Positions 47,659 through 61,655 of a stretch of DNA of 64,000 nt are shown here, piece after piece. Under the pieces are notes generated by a model, which was not told the origin of the DNA, searched no databases, and worked only from the letters and a program-made list of their open reading frames with translations. This DNA is from Mansonella perstans (Eukaryota; Nematoda; Chromadorea; Rhabditida; Onchocercidae): NCBI GenBank assembly GCA_037074765.1, contig JBAMDO010000044.1, positions 1-64,000 on the forward strand, read 5' to 3'. Position 1 is the first letter of the stretch. Each line of letters begins with the position of its first letter. Position numbers and translations under genes: made by a program.

Positions 47659-49100
47659 TTATATTCAGTACATTACTTCTGTGTGGTTAGTTTTTTCGTT
47701 TACTTTGCCTCTCATTTAATACTGAAAAAATGAAAATTTGGAAAAATTTACTCGTGAATCTATCGAAAAAGTTACATGGACGGAAAAGTAGCAGTATTGA
47801 CTTGATAAATAAAGTACAAATGTTCTAAAGATCGAAGAGATGCAAGAATGAAGGAAAAAACTAATGAACATCCTCCTCTAAGCTTACAAGCATTCCGACT
47901 TAGAAATTTTGATCTAGTATTGAGGCTTAGTGACAAGTCTTTCAGTATTTGTTCACTTTAACAGTTTTCCTAGATTATTTTTGGTTACTCATTCAATGCA
48001 TAGCTGAATAGTCTTCGTAGAGATGCTTTTCAAACCTTCACCCTTTTATTATAAAGTGCGAGTAAAAAAAGATTGCTCTAACTCCAAATAAAAGACGTTT
48101 TATGCTGATTTTTACAACGAAGGCATTTTTGGAATATTTTCATTTTTCTTTCCAATATTTTGAATTGCTGCTTGCTACTACTACTGCGTATTTCTTATTT
48201 GTAGGAAAAGCAGCGTGAATACATTGTGCCACAATGTATTAATTCTGTGGAAATCTCCCGAATGTGATAAAAGACTCATACGAGATAGGTTTCCTTTGTG
48301 TTGAAAATATCGGAATATATCTTGAGATGGCTTATTAAAACATTGCGAACCGTGCTGGTCGGATTGTAATATATGTCATGATTGCTTTTTTTTAAATATA
48401 CATACTGCAGTCAACACTTCATATTTCATGTTTTGCTCACTGAATTTTTGTAAGTATTAATTCAGATGTGTTGAATGTTTGCTCAATAGATTTTGTATTC
48501 CTTCATTTTTTCTATTTTAATTCTGCAAAGGTGCAGATATTAACCCATTGGTCAAGCTGTAGCTTGGAGATAGAGTCATTAGAATAACTGAAATGTTGAC
48601 ATAGTGGGAAAACATTAATGCCAGTAGTAATGGGAAAGCAATGAAAGATGTCATTCACGGCGTTCAAGAATTGATTCTTTGAGAAATCTGGAAACTATTA
48701 TTATTGAAGGAACATTCAAGTAACAAAACGAAAAAAGAAATGTAGCAGAGCCAAGACATTATTTCAATGCCTATAATAAACTAGATTTTAAGATAACATA
48801 GCTTCGAACCACAATGTGCGAACTAGTTTGACCGAATGGGTATACTTTTCAAGCAAACATTTAAAGATAAGTGAATCGCTCATACTAGAATTTCGGTCTC
48901 ATTGGAAACTTTGTGAAAAATCGACCACTAGTGTGGTCGTGCTGCACGACTCAATTGCCAAAAGTTCCTTTGGTAGTATTGTTAGCTACTAGTACTATCA
49001 CAGATTACCATTACTGTACTATTATTACTATCAATATTACTATTACTACTACTAGCAGTTTTTTTTTTTCTTTATACTAATATCAGCTGTATTATCTCCA
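47659..49100. other. Intergenic region, no gene seen
   Basis: Holds the TRAPPC1 3' UTR, with a poly(A) signal near 47808, and the presumed promoter of the chitin-binding gene. A CTA/TTA-rich simple stretch lies at about 48980-49060. No exon recognised. Confidence 0.55.
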
Positions 49101-52100
49101 ATGTCTATAAGTTACAAAATATTTTTTCTTATACTACATTATATAAGCGGTAAGTCATTCATTTCAGTAAAAATTGTTAGATAATTTCAGTTCCTGGGAT
49201 CTTTCGTTGAATTTTGGTGAAATCTGTGAATTTTAAAATTATTAAGAATTTAAGAAAAATTTGCATAAATTGCAAAACATTCTAAAGAACCGCTATTAAT
49301 TCTTTTTTTTTCGCTTGAAGCAGTTTGAAGAATTATAGGAAATGAAAATGTACCGTTGGAGAATAGTTTATGCATGACTGTTGAGCATATCCGTGCTGCT
49401 GATGATCCGCAATCATTTTATCAATGCATTCCATTTAGTGATCAAGAAGTTCGTTGAATTATTTATGATAACGCAATGAAAAATATTCCAGTACACATAA
49501 ATGACAAATTTGCAAAAATTATCCGATATAATCTCTGATCGATTTCTAATAATAGTAATTCATCATTTGTATTTCTATGAAAAAGTTTTAATACATGATT
49601 TAAATATTGTAGATTGTCAATTATTCCCTAATTGACAATAAAATTGGAATATGGAAAAAACAAACCTGTCCAGGGGAGCATCAATTTGATTACATTGGGC
49701 AAGGTTGTACTGAAAAAAATAACTTACGTAGGCAACAACCAAACTGTCAACATAATCCGATTGCTAAAGGATGCGAAAAATCTTGCCAAGGTTACTAGCG
49801 CCACTAGTATTTCAATCTTCACAAATTTCATAAAAGAACTGAATGAATAGCATTTGCTACTCGGTTCATCTATAAAATGAAGCATTATTCATGACATTGA
49901 AATATATCGTCTGCTTGGTAAATTATGTAATTTAACTTTACCAAGCATTTAGTTTAGATATTCGAAAAAAATTTATGTAATCAGAAAAAAATTTTTGGAT
50001 AATATTATAGACAATCAATTGTATTTATTAGTTAACGATGAATTTATAAATGTTCTTGCTCCAAACAGACTCAAATATGAAGTTTAGTAACAAACATAAT
50101 ACCAGCACAAATGGAACCTTGTGATTGGTTATCATCAACTTTACAACTTGATACTACCAACAACGCTGCTTACTTACAATGTGTTCCGCAGCAAACCAGG
50201 TAGTTGACAAAAGTATTTGTAATTGTAAAAAAAAAGGAGAGTCAGTCCAGCAGTAAAAATCGATGGATGAAACAGTAGTGATAGTGAAAGAAAATATCTT
50301 ATCAATGAAGCTATTTGGCTTAAAAAAGAGGGCAATTATTATTGTCATGAGCGATGATAATTATTCACATGATTGTATCAAAAAATACTCCAAGTGTTTG
50401 TAAATTTCTTCCTATTTTAAAATTATTCAATGCAATTTTTCTGATTAAGTTAATTAAATATATTTGAATCATGAAAATATGGAAAGGTCATGGTCATGCG
50501 GAAGATGGACATCTAGGCCATGCAGTGAAGGGACAATATTTGATGAGAGACTACAGATTTGTGCAGCTGATCATTTAATGGGTTGTCCGATGGGTTCACT
50601 ACCGGTTAGTCGATGTGCTCAACAACCATTCATGAATACATGTCCTGGGAATTCGCGATGTACAGAGGTTTGTAAATTTATTTTTTTTTCATGAAAAAAT
50701 TATAAGAATAATTTAGCTTTGCTACTATTTTTATAGTTTTTTTTTTCAATTGTTTAATTTAAATTTGTTCTTTGTGACTTTTTTTTTGTAATTTTTTTGT
50801 AATTCTTTTAAGATATTTTAGGAATATCAAGTTTGCTGTCAACCAATACTAAGTCCACAAATTAGTTATGAACGATCACTACCAGTATCAGTACCCATTT
50901 CAAATAATCTATCACCTCGTTAGATCTTTCATATACTACAAATTTCAATAATCAATCAGATATTCACTGTGAATGAACATATGATTCAAGTGCTTAAAAT
51001 GCTAATTTGAATAACTATACCAAACTTAAATCTAGTGTTACATTCAGTCAAAAGTCAAACAGAACATAAATATTACATTTGAATTTTTTAAAATATTATA
51101 TAAATACTACATTTGAATTTTATATTATGCAAATATTACATTTGAATTTTAAAATAATTTCAAGTAACAATAGTTACTTGTTCCTTTTTTCAATCTTAGT
51201 TAAACTTGCGTTCATTTAATAGTAATGAAAGGAAATGAAAGTTAGTGATTGGACATAATCCCAAGTATGTAAATAGCTTTTTCAAAAGCAATCAATAAAT
51301 CATTTGAAAAATATGATTTTATAATCTTTTTAAAAGTTTTTTTCTATAACTCATAAAAAAAGAATTTCAACAAGCATGAAAGTAACAGAAGAGAAAATTA
51401 GAAAAGAAGAACAAAAGAAATATTTTTTGCCGCTGAAATACGAAATAATAATAAATTGATGATAACTTCGGAATAAATGAAAAAAAAAATCGTCAATCAT
51501 GATACCAATGATAAGAAGATTTTTAATGACAATTTTTTCAAAACATTGACATTTTTATCTTTGATCTTCAATGAAATAATCTCCTTCGATCAATTTAATT
51601 AAATTGTTTTTTTTTCTTTTTTCTGAAGATTATAAATGCACAAGTTTTGAATTTAAAAATTTAATCTTTCATTTATGTCAAAAATCATTAATTTTTAAAT
51701 GCTAGAAATGATATAGGTGTTTTTCAGAAGTATGCCCTCCTAATACAGGATTACCTGTAGCAGTTTGTTCACCAATGCAATCTTGTCCACCTGGAACGAT
51801 GTGTTACACGACCAGTGGTTTCTGTTGTAGTGTAATAATAGAGCCAGTACAATCTTTACCACTACCCTTACCCGTTGCCCAACAACAGTTGCAAAAACCG
51901 ATATCAGTATTGCAAGAAAATTCATTCCAAATTGGGCAACAACAACAAATTGTCATTATGTGTCCCAGTAAGTTTTATTGAAAAATTAATTTGATCAATT
52001 AACAATTAACAAAAACAATGTAGCTTAAATTTCGGCACTAATGTCCAATTTTAGACGGTTCTCCTGGAACTCAACCTTGTGGTTTTATGGAACAATGCCC

Positions 52101-55100
52101 ATCGAACAGTGGTTGCTTTCGTGGTGTATGCTGTCCTTTGGTTTGTCCCAGTGGTCAAGATGCCACAGGATTTTGCGGTCAAGCAGTTGCAATTGACCTA
52201 TCATGCTCACAACAGGTAAAACATCTCATTCCTGGACATCGGCCAAAAACATAAATAAATTTTATCAAACTCCTTGGCTCCATCTTATCTTTTCAGGCTA
52301 CTTGCATATCAGGCTGTTGCTGCCAGCAGCATGAGCCAGTTCACATGCCAATTTGCCGAAGTGGTATTAGGGCTAGTTCAAGATGTACTATCGATCAGGT
52401 CCTATTTTATAACTTTTTTTAACTCACGTTTTTAAATTGTTTTTAGAATATTCCCGATATCGACGACCGCTTTCATTTTAATGAGAACTATTAAAAAATG
52501 AATTTGTAATAGGAGTGTGGTCCAGGAATGGAATGCTCTAGTGGTGGCTGCTGTCCAATACCATTTTGTCCTACCGGAATACAGGTATTTTTGATGCGGA
52601 ATTTTCGCTGCCAAAGTATTCCTATGGCCAGGAAAAGTTGGGTTTTAATTTTTAATCTGTATTATTATAGATCATTAATCAAATTTAGACTGTTGAAGTA
52701 ATAATTCAGGCAGTAGGCCGCTGTTCATCCGGTATGGGTTGTCCCAGCTCAACAATCTGTACCAACGGTTTATGCTGTCCTTTACCACGCTGTTCATCAG
52801 GTGTTATCGCTCTCCGGATCTGTATATCTAATGCAGAATGCGAGAATGGTTTCGAATGCGCTAGCGGTGGTTGCTGCCCACTACCCCTTTGTCCCAATAA
52901 TCAGATCGGATCGCAACGGTGAGTGTTGCTTTATAGTGAACCGTTCCGTTCCTTTACATAGCACAGCTTCAAATAATAATATCATTTTTTCAACAAAACA
53001 CCTTTATATATTTGTAGTTTTTACCTTACCTCTAAGGTGTACATACACTCAGATGTTCACATGGTGGATGTTGCTGTCCAACAGGTCAACAGTGCGTCAA
53101 TAGCGTGTGCTGCCCATTGCCGGCTTGTTCAAATGGAGTTCTGTCAGCAACAATGTGCGAGGCCGGAAACGTTTGTCCGCAAGCTATGCAATGTTACAAT
53201 GGCGGTTGTTGTCCGTTGCCAATGTGTCCATCTGGTGCTGAACCTTCTGGACGATGTCTGGGGAATTCTTGTTCCCTTGGACAGGTATCTTCTCTACACA
53301 ATTAGCGGAATAATGGGAAGTACGAAAATCAGTTTTCCACAAATTTAAATCGCACCTTGAGGGAATTCTGCTAATACACGAGACAACGATTATTTTAGGT
53401 ATGCGAAAATGGAATGTGCTGTCCATTACCTGTATGCTCCGATGGACAGCTCGCTCTTCAAGTTTGTGCTTATGGTAACAGTTGTCCGATAGGTTATATA
53501 TGCGAAGGTTATCTATTTTCCGGACAATTTAATCAGTTCTTCTTCAGCCACAGTAGTAGTGATTCCATTGCATCTCTATGATGATGCAATTTATTTTTAA
53601 TAATTTCATACCAGGAACTAGGATGAGAAGCATACTTTATCAACATCTGGATTGATGCATTCACAGAATTAGATAACTCATCTTGAGTTAATTTTGCACG
53701 AGTTAGGTAATTTGTCCAATTGCAACCTGCATTTACATATGTTGGCAGGACATGGTTGCTGCTTGGAACCGTTACCACTTTGTCCGAATGGTGCTCGTGC
53801 AAATCAGCAATGCAACCGTGGTACTGACTGTTCACCCGGATTTGGTTGTACTTCAATGGGAGCATGTTGTCTATTGTCGTTGGAATCAGTATGTCCATCA
53901 AATCAGAATGCAATCTGTCAATGTGCAGCAACCAATAATTGTCCACCACAAACTTCATGCAACATGGGTACATGTTGCACCTCGGGTACTTTCTTTTTTC
54001 CTGTCAACTACCATATCCTTTTCGTTTGTATTACGCGGCATCAATTTTGATTCCTCCAACTTTTGCTGCCTCTATCTGATATCTCTTTCCGGTAGCAGTT
54101 CTTCCCGTAGAATCATGCTCTTTCCAGACTTTATTTTAGTTGTTAAATATTCATTGAACTTATCAAAATAAGCTGTACGTAGTACTTTTGTTCACAGTGA
54201 TATTATTTTCATTCATCGATCACATGATTTAACAGCAGCGAAAGTGTATGATCACGTCCCAGGAACTACTTGTCAAGCATCATCACAATGTAACGGTTTT
54301 AATACTGGTGGCGCGCAATGCATGCAATCAATTTGTGCATGCATCAATGGTGCTGCATCCAACGGTGCAACTTGCCATCATTTCAGTCCCACTGCATTAT
54401 TACAGGTATAGGTTTTACTTTGGCATTCACAACAGCAATTATATTATTGACAAAGATGCTCCAAGCTTTTATACTTCTGAGAACTTTTTTGAAAAAGTCA
54501 TTTGTAGGTCAGCGCATTTCTATGAAGTAATTGCAAGCATACCTCATTTCTAATCTTTAACCTCAGATTTTTTCAAAATAAAAATTATAAAAGTTGGAAG
54601 AAAATAAACAAGATAGAAACTTTTCTTGATAGGTTTTAGATTTAAAATCTGAAGAAATTTGGTGAGTAAGCGCTTATATGAAAAAGGAAAGAAAAATCAC
54701 TTTTCATTGTCGCAAAATTGTCCATCCAATTATGACAAATCTTATTTCTACAGTTTATTTCCTTTTTCACTATCATTCTGGTTTTTTACAAAGCTTATTA
54801 TTTGTTCTGTTTATGTACCTAATCTTCTGTACAATCAATACAATCAATAAACAGGCTCGATCCGGTTGTGATCAGTATGGTTCACCTTGCAAATTTGCAT
54901 TTAGCACCACTAGAAAGAAACCATTATTTACACCAGTTGGTAACATCACTGAACAACCATGTAAGTTTCGCAGTGAATTAATTTGATTGGTAACGCATGG
55001 CAGTTGCGAAAATAATGTCTATGAATCAGTAATAAATGTCAACAACATTACAGTATGGTATGCAGTAATGACATCACGACGTTGTTTGTTGAATGCATCG

Positions 55101-55814
55101 TCTGCCAATTTTGATCCGGACAGCACCTGTCTTCCCAATGAGAAATGTATAAGGGGAGAATGTCGCATGTACTAATATTTCTATTTCTATTTTTCATTTG
55201 TTTTAATCTCTTCCTCATTCTCATCTTTTCATTTTTCTCAAAAATTGATCACTCTTTTTTTTATAAATCCAATTTGTCTTAATTTGTAAAATAAAGCTGT
55301 TTTTTAGTGAGCTTAATTTTATGCTTAAGATATTTTAACATTTAGGAAATTGTGGCCAGGTGAATATGGTTGTAAAAGTGATGAGGAATGTTCTGCAAGA
55401 TGTAATAATACTTATTGCGTAACAAATAGTGACAAAGGAATAACACAGTGTCAATGCTCCAATGGCAAATTACTTTATGGACGATGCTGTGAGTCATTTT
55501 GTCCATCATTTCTTGAAATTATGATTCTTATTGAAATAGTATTGAGTACTGAAGTATCAATAAAATTTATCTACAGTAAGCTTATATTTATTTATTAATT
55601 AAATAAATGAAAATTGTAAAAATAGATTCATTATAGAGATACAGAAATAATAAATTTTAATATGAAATATTAATAAATCAGTTCAGTTCAACAGTGCCCA
55701 ATTGGTTTTCACATGAATGGAGCGTATTGCGAACATGATAATGAGGATCATTTCTGGATGGATGGAAATGAGCAAAATTCTCTTCGAGAACTTCTCAATT
55801 CAGGAACTTGTTAG
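49101..55814 (+). CDS. Secreted Cys-rich protein with two chitin-binding domains and CCPLP repeats
   Basis: Predicted extracellular matrix (cuticle or eggshell-type) protein. Nineteen exons join in phase to about 934 residues: 49101-49149, 49339-49448, 49613-49790, 50088-50199, 50487-50667, 50822-50918, 51728-51967, 52055-52215, 52297-52398, 52513-52584, 52710-52918, 53053-53284, 53399-53507, 53749-53985, 54236-54405, 54855-54964, 55004-55168, 55346-55488, 55687-55814. Exon 1 encodes a signal peptide (MSISYKIFFLILHYIS). Two peritrophin-A (chitin-binding type 2) modules follow (about 18-112 and 113-210), each with a CXXW- or FYQC-like first half and a C-X-G-X-F second half. Then come about eight Cys modules of the type GGCCPLPLCPNG, like Lustrin/EB repeats, and a C-terminal EB-like segment. 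The junction at 54964/55004 is doubtful: the continuous frame has an in-frame TGA, removable only by a 39-base intron with a poor donor. Confidence 0.8.
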
Positions 55815-57934
55815 TGAAATAATCAATACATCAGTAGGATGATACAGTCATCCTTCATTAGCAAACTCTTTTGACTTATTTAAATTCATGCAAAGAAATT
55901 GAATGAAAGGTAATGTAACTCTTCAAAAATATTACTTCTGTAAAATATAAAAATTTTATGATTGACATATCGATTCAATTATTAAAGTGCAATTTGCCTG
56001 CTATGAATGTTTGCTTACGGGTGCTGTCGATGGTGATTCTCTGTCTTTCTTTTTCAAATATTTTCTTTCTTATTTTCTTTCTAACTTTTGCGACCTTGAC
56101 AAATTTCGAAGTAATTAAGTAAAAGTTTATTGCTTTTTATTCTGCAATTTGGTATGTCATTGATACTCAAATTAACAATACTATTTTGAAATTTATCATT
56201 TCCAATCATTTATGGCATAATCAGAATAAATATGGCGAAAATGATTGTAATATTATTGTAATAATAGATTGTTCATTGTCTCAATGGACACTTTTTTATG
56301 CATCATTTTTTAATTTCGATAAGTGTTCTAATCAATTTCGATTAGACAGAGTAATATTGCTTATTTACAAAATAACATTCATGTAGAGGCTTGAAGAAAA
56401 GAGCAGATGTGATAGAATAACTGAAGATGGAAAAATAATTTCAGCTAATCTCTGTTCTTTGGAAAACTGATAACGGATTGTGAAATAATTTTATGGGATA
56501 AATAGCACAATGAAATAACTATTAAATTCCACTAAGGCCATTTAAATGAATAGGACATCTATAATCTCTATGAAACAGTGAAAAATAATAAACTTATGCA
56601 AAATTTAACAAGTTTAAATTGAACAAATTTGTAACTAATTAACCAATTCTCACTGCTGTAAAATGTGCTTGAAAACAGGAACCATTACTGTAACTTGGCC
56701 TAGTAATGCTAAATAGCTATATATTTGTTATATTTTTTGCATATTTCTGCAATTTACTATCATGATTTAATGCAAGAGAGACGAGACATTCTCATTCTAT
56801 TGTCACACTGTTCTGTCCCAACAAAACAATATGCGAAGTACAAAATTTGATAAATAAAAGTTAGAGTAAACACGCGGGTAACAAATAATACTTGTTTCAA
56901 TTTGACTTATTCAAATAAATAATAAATAACTGACTTGTTGGAATGTTTGTTTTTGGAGATGACGTCATAATCGCAGTAAGAAAAAGATATAACGACAACG
57001 AGTATAGTCCACTCGATAACTGTCACTCAATGACTATTGTTTGCTCTGCTACAAAAAATTACCGTAATTGGATAAAATTACACCATAATCTAGCAATAAT
57101 TCATTTTCAAGCTGCAATATTTGGCCAGCAACATGGAAATTTAAACAATCATCTTCAATAAAATAATACATTACTGAAAAGTTATCTCTGATTAAATCAA
57201 GGATTTGGCTCATTTTTTCCTGTGACAATCGTTATCATAAAAACCAGAAGCAGATAAATGTAAACAAGCGAACAAGTTAAAACAATGAATTATGTGAAAC
57301 CAAAGTGACTAAAGTTATACATGGAATAATTATCGATTCAAAGTATAATTTCAGGCTATTAGATAGAATCAGAAAAATAATATTATAAAGCAATAGCTTG
57401 AAGGCTTGAGATAGACGAATGAAAAAGTGCTTACAGATGTTCGATTCCAAATGAACATCTCTTATAGCTGTCACAATTAATCACAAATTTCCAATGCTAC
57501 TACTATTCAGTGTCCCGTATCTTCCGGACTAGTAACATTTATGTATATATATTACAGAACGATGGCATGGTCAAAATGACAATACCATACACATGTGATA
57601 TTATCATATCACAATAAAACTTAGTCGTTAAACAGTTCCAAATGCGACTAATTTTAATGTTCTTAATATTTTCTGTTGTTTATACGATATTTATTATTTC
57701 CGTTGTTGTTGATGTGCTTGATGTTATTGTCAATTTCTTATTTTAATAAATTAAATTTTTAATTGTTCAGAATTTGTAATGTCATTGTGCTTCGGCCAGA
57801 AAGAAAAGTGTTGATAGTACTGAATATTTAAAGTACGGGAAAATTGTTGCGAAAATGTTACCCTGGGCATTTTATTTTCTTTATTTTCATTTTCACTTTT
57901 TTGAATGATTAATTGTTTTGATTAATTACAACAG
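55815..57934. other. Intergenic region, no gene seen
   Basis: AT-rich; a perfect CRE-like TGACGTCA lies at 56960-56967. I looked for the missing N-terminal half of the SLC19 remnant here and did not find it. A short open frame near 57645 would start a hydrophobic peptide but has no family match. Confidence 0.5.
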
Positions 57935-59606
57935 ATTCATTTAGTGCTGTTTGCATAATTGTACCAATCGCTATTGCTTTTCCACCTTATAACAACGGAA
58001 ATTATTGATAGCAAAGCTCAAAGTAAAGGAACGCGTGACATGCGACAAAAAGGAACTTCTGAAGTTTCGTCTATTAAAATAACAAATGCTAAGAATCTTA
58101 GTGATGTGGGAAATGAAAATTTCACTGAAATGTATTATTTTCTGTCCTTTCCATACCATTCAAAGATTCTGCAAAGAACTTTCGTTGTTGAAGTAGTAGT
58201 CTGTTAAAATGGGAAAGCCAAAGATGAGATTAAAGTGATTAGATGTCAACGAATAGGAAATAAGCAAAAATGTAAGCAATTAATAATCATTTATTACAGG
58301 CAACTCAAATAAATTCGTTAAATGTGCAGTTTGGCAGTCGTAAAGCTTAAAGTTTTGGAACAGAAAAGAAAGAAAAGCTTAAAATGAATCAGTGTGGAAC
58401 TAAAAAATTTTAATTATAATGTGGCGAAATATTTCCGTTTCATTTTAATATTCAAAACGAATAAAATTGTTCTGAAATGGAGTTTATGGTGGGCATTGGC
58501 CAGCTGTAGATTTTATCAGGTTAACACTAACTAATTCATCTTTCTTCTTTTCAATTAAATTTTAATATATCTTTTGTTAAATGAATTAACATTGAATCAA
58601 AGTCAGCATAGATTTTTCAGAAATAAAATCACAATTACAATTGTTAACTTCATTAATTTCATAATTTCCAGGTTACAAATTGTGTACAATCACTATGGGT
58701 TACAATGCAAGATATTTCAGATAACTTTAGTGGAATTACCGAATGCATCAACACTCTAATTGGTACATTAAATTAGCGGGGTACGGAGAGAAGGTGGGCA
58801 AAAATTATTGGAAATAAACTAACTATTCATTTACAAACAAAACCAATTAACTTCAAAAAGAAATCATTAATTTCAGGTGCAATAATATCATTTTCATTAC
58901 AATACATCAACAAAGATTGGACAATACACGACGAATTGATCCTTTCAATTACATCAGCCATAAATGTTATGTCGCTAATTATTATGTCACAGATTAAAAC
59001 AGTTATCATTGCATATATTCTTTATGTTCTTATTACAGGCACTTCCTATTCTTCTGATGTCTGCAGTATGTAAGATGTCCATATATTTCATTAATTTAGC
59101 ACTGACAAATAGGATAATAACATGTTCGGTTTATTTCCAATTGAAATAACTTGCTCAATTAGGTTTGTTAATTTATGTCAAGCAAAATAAAGTATTATTT
59201 ACCGTAATTTTTTCCTATCAATCATTTCTTTATAATAAAAGTTAACAAAATGTGGATAATTTCAAAATGTTTGCAAATCATTGATAAATTTCATTTACAA
59301 TCAATGAATACGAGTGATTGTAATTTTTGATTATCTCTGTATTTAATTAGTCCAAATCAACCACCATCATATTCAGTTACCATATTAAACTGATTAAAAT
59401 CAATTACTTTAATTACAGGAAATTTGAAACCATTGATTATTTCAGTCTATCGAAAATTTTTTCAGTGCAACGATTGCATCAGAGCTTAACTCGCAAGTTG
59501 TGATTTCGTATTTGGATTTAATACCTTTATAACAGTGATACTGGAGACATTAATTACATTTACGTTTGCTGATAAGCGTGGTTTTACATTGTCTATTCGA
59601 AAACAG
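57935..59606 (+). pseudogene. Decayed SLC19 (folate/thiamine) transporter copy
   Basis: Four fragments resemble the second half of an SLC19 transporter in the right order: 57935-58207 (end of TM6 and the cytosolic loop), 58672-58762 and 58877-59069 (TM7-TM10 region; VQSLWVTMQDIS aligns with the family VQ-LW block), and 59466-59606 (FVFGFNTFITVILETLITF, aligning with the conserved FG-NTF helix). The 5' half, including the family FRP-P-L-PYL block, is absent. At least three frameshifts are needed, near 57985, 59035 and 59490. The exon that should lie between 58207 and 58672 is only faintly visible (about 58297-58340). Conserved splice signals at fragment edges indicate a former gene rather than a processed copy. 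An intact relative starts at 62808 on the same strand, so this is probably one half of a tandem duplication. Confidence 0.75.
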
Positions 59607-61574
59607 GTCAACTTACTTCTCACTTTTACTTGTCAAATTTTTTCATGTTTTAAATAATTCAAATCAGTTTAATATTAAATAAATTAAAGGTGATAGTTAA
59701 TGGCAGAATAAATCAGAACCGTAAATTTGCGCCATTGAATGATCAGAATAAAACACAGTATTTTTTTTTTTTATAATAATTAGTATTTAAAATCGTAGAC
59801 ATGTTGATAATGCAATGCAAGTAGTAAAAGATCGATGAGAGAATTTAATTACTTAAATATCACTGTTATGCTTCTTTAAGCCAATGAACTTCATATAATA
59901 TTAATTATTATATTATTAGAGTGGAATTTATAAAGTTATTAAAGTTTATTCAACCATTTCACTTTATCGCTTACCATAAATTCTTTCATTTCTTCAATTA
60001 ATTCAATTTCTTGTCAACTTATTTCCTACTTGTTCACTAATAAGTCTTAAAAGCTCTGTCACAGTGTATGATATAAAGCATTCACTGCTTTAAGTTTCTG
60101 ATATAGTGGTTATTTCGATATTATTGCTCTAATATTTGCAATTATAATTAGTCGGAAATGTATTATATAACGATTGGACGATAACACTGCATGACAATAT
60201 ATCATCATATGATAACAATACTTTATAGTTGAGCACTTCCAAAGTGAATAATTTTAATATTTTCAATATTATGCACTGTTTATTTTATTTTTCATTGCCT
60301 AAATATTTTTATCGTTGCCGGTGTACTTTGCTATTATTGTTGTTGTTGATTTTTTTCATCAAAATTTTCAATATTATTGTAATATAGTAATAGATATGTT
60401 GTTATTATGGTAATAAAAATGAAATAGTAATTTTCATTTCTATTTCATTATTTTAATCTCGTTTATTTGTTCAAGCAAAAAACGCAAAAATTTGGGCAAA
60501 AAAAAAGAAACGATATTTACTCATTTAATTTATAATTCTTAAAAATTTTTTAGAAAAATTCTAAAAATTTATTAAACATAAAATGCAATATAAAAACTTT
60601 CCTACAAGCGAAAATGAATTTTTCTTTGAAGTGCATGATTAATTTTCACATTCTTTTCAAATTTTGAGAAATAAAATCCTGACGGAATTTATTTTTAAAT
60701 CAAGCTGTGCAAGTTTGGTTGTAATGAGACGCAATTGCAATTTAAAGTTTTAAATTCCACAAGCGACATTTGCTGATAATGCAGCGGTTAAACTGAATAA
60801 TTGATAGGTTTATGATTTTAAATTGCTGAAAAATAAAAATTAATGATTAATGGAAAGTGCAGCTTAATATTGTCAACAGTGAATGTATTTTTGCATGCAA
60901 CTAAAATAGACCAAATTATTAAAAGAAAAGGATAAATTAAAAAAATCTCAATAATTTGAACGCACAAAGTTATAAAAATTTACTGAATCCGTGCAAACTA
61001 TTTGTAATTTAACATATGTTATATACGCTAAGTTTTGTTTCATAATTATTTGTTTGTTAAATATTTTTTCCTTTTTTAAACTGTAAAGGAAGTAAATTTT
61101 CAAAAACAGTCACTAAAAAAGAAATAGTATTCTGTCATATTAAAAAAGAAAAAAACAAACCGGAAGAAATAGAAAAATAGGGAAAAACAAATAATTTTTT
61201 CTTTTTGTCGCCAATTATCTTTGATTACCTTTGTTTATAGTGATTGCATTGTGTCAAGTGTATTGAACTAGCTTTTTCTTCTTTTCTTCTTAATTAATTA
61301 ATGAAAGAAAGAATAAAATTTTAAATAATAATTGTTTAGCTAATCGATGATACCATTCCACATATTATTTGCTAGAAAATTGCTTACTTTAATTTCTTTT
61401 TTTTTTTTTTTTCATCCGACGCTAAAATTAAATTGATGTATTGGTAACGAATGAATAGATGGACCAGCTTGACAGTTCATTTGATTAAAATAGTTTGTTT
61501 AATTTGATTTACTTCAACTTTATTGATTTCTGTACTATTAATCCAAATGCTGCTCCTTTTATGAGCGCTATACA

Positions 61575-61655
61575 GATACAGACACAGGCATGCACACACA
61601 TACACATGCATCACATACATACACATACACGCACGCACAAATGCACATACACGTA
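61575..61655. repeat. Degenerate CA/CATA simple repeat
   Basis: Purine/pyrimidine-alternating ACACAC/ATACACATGC-type sequence over about 80 bases. Confidence 0.85.

Noticed and set aside
56943..57161. 72-codon open frame with an upstream CRE-like site
   Set aside because: No family resemblance and no supporting splice or neighbour evidence.
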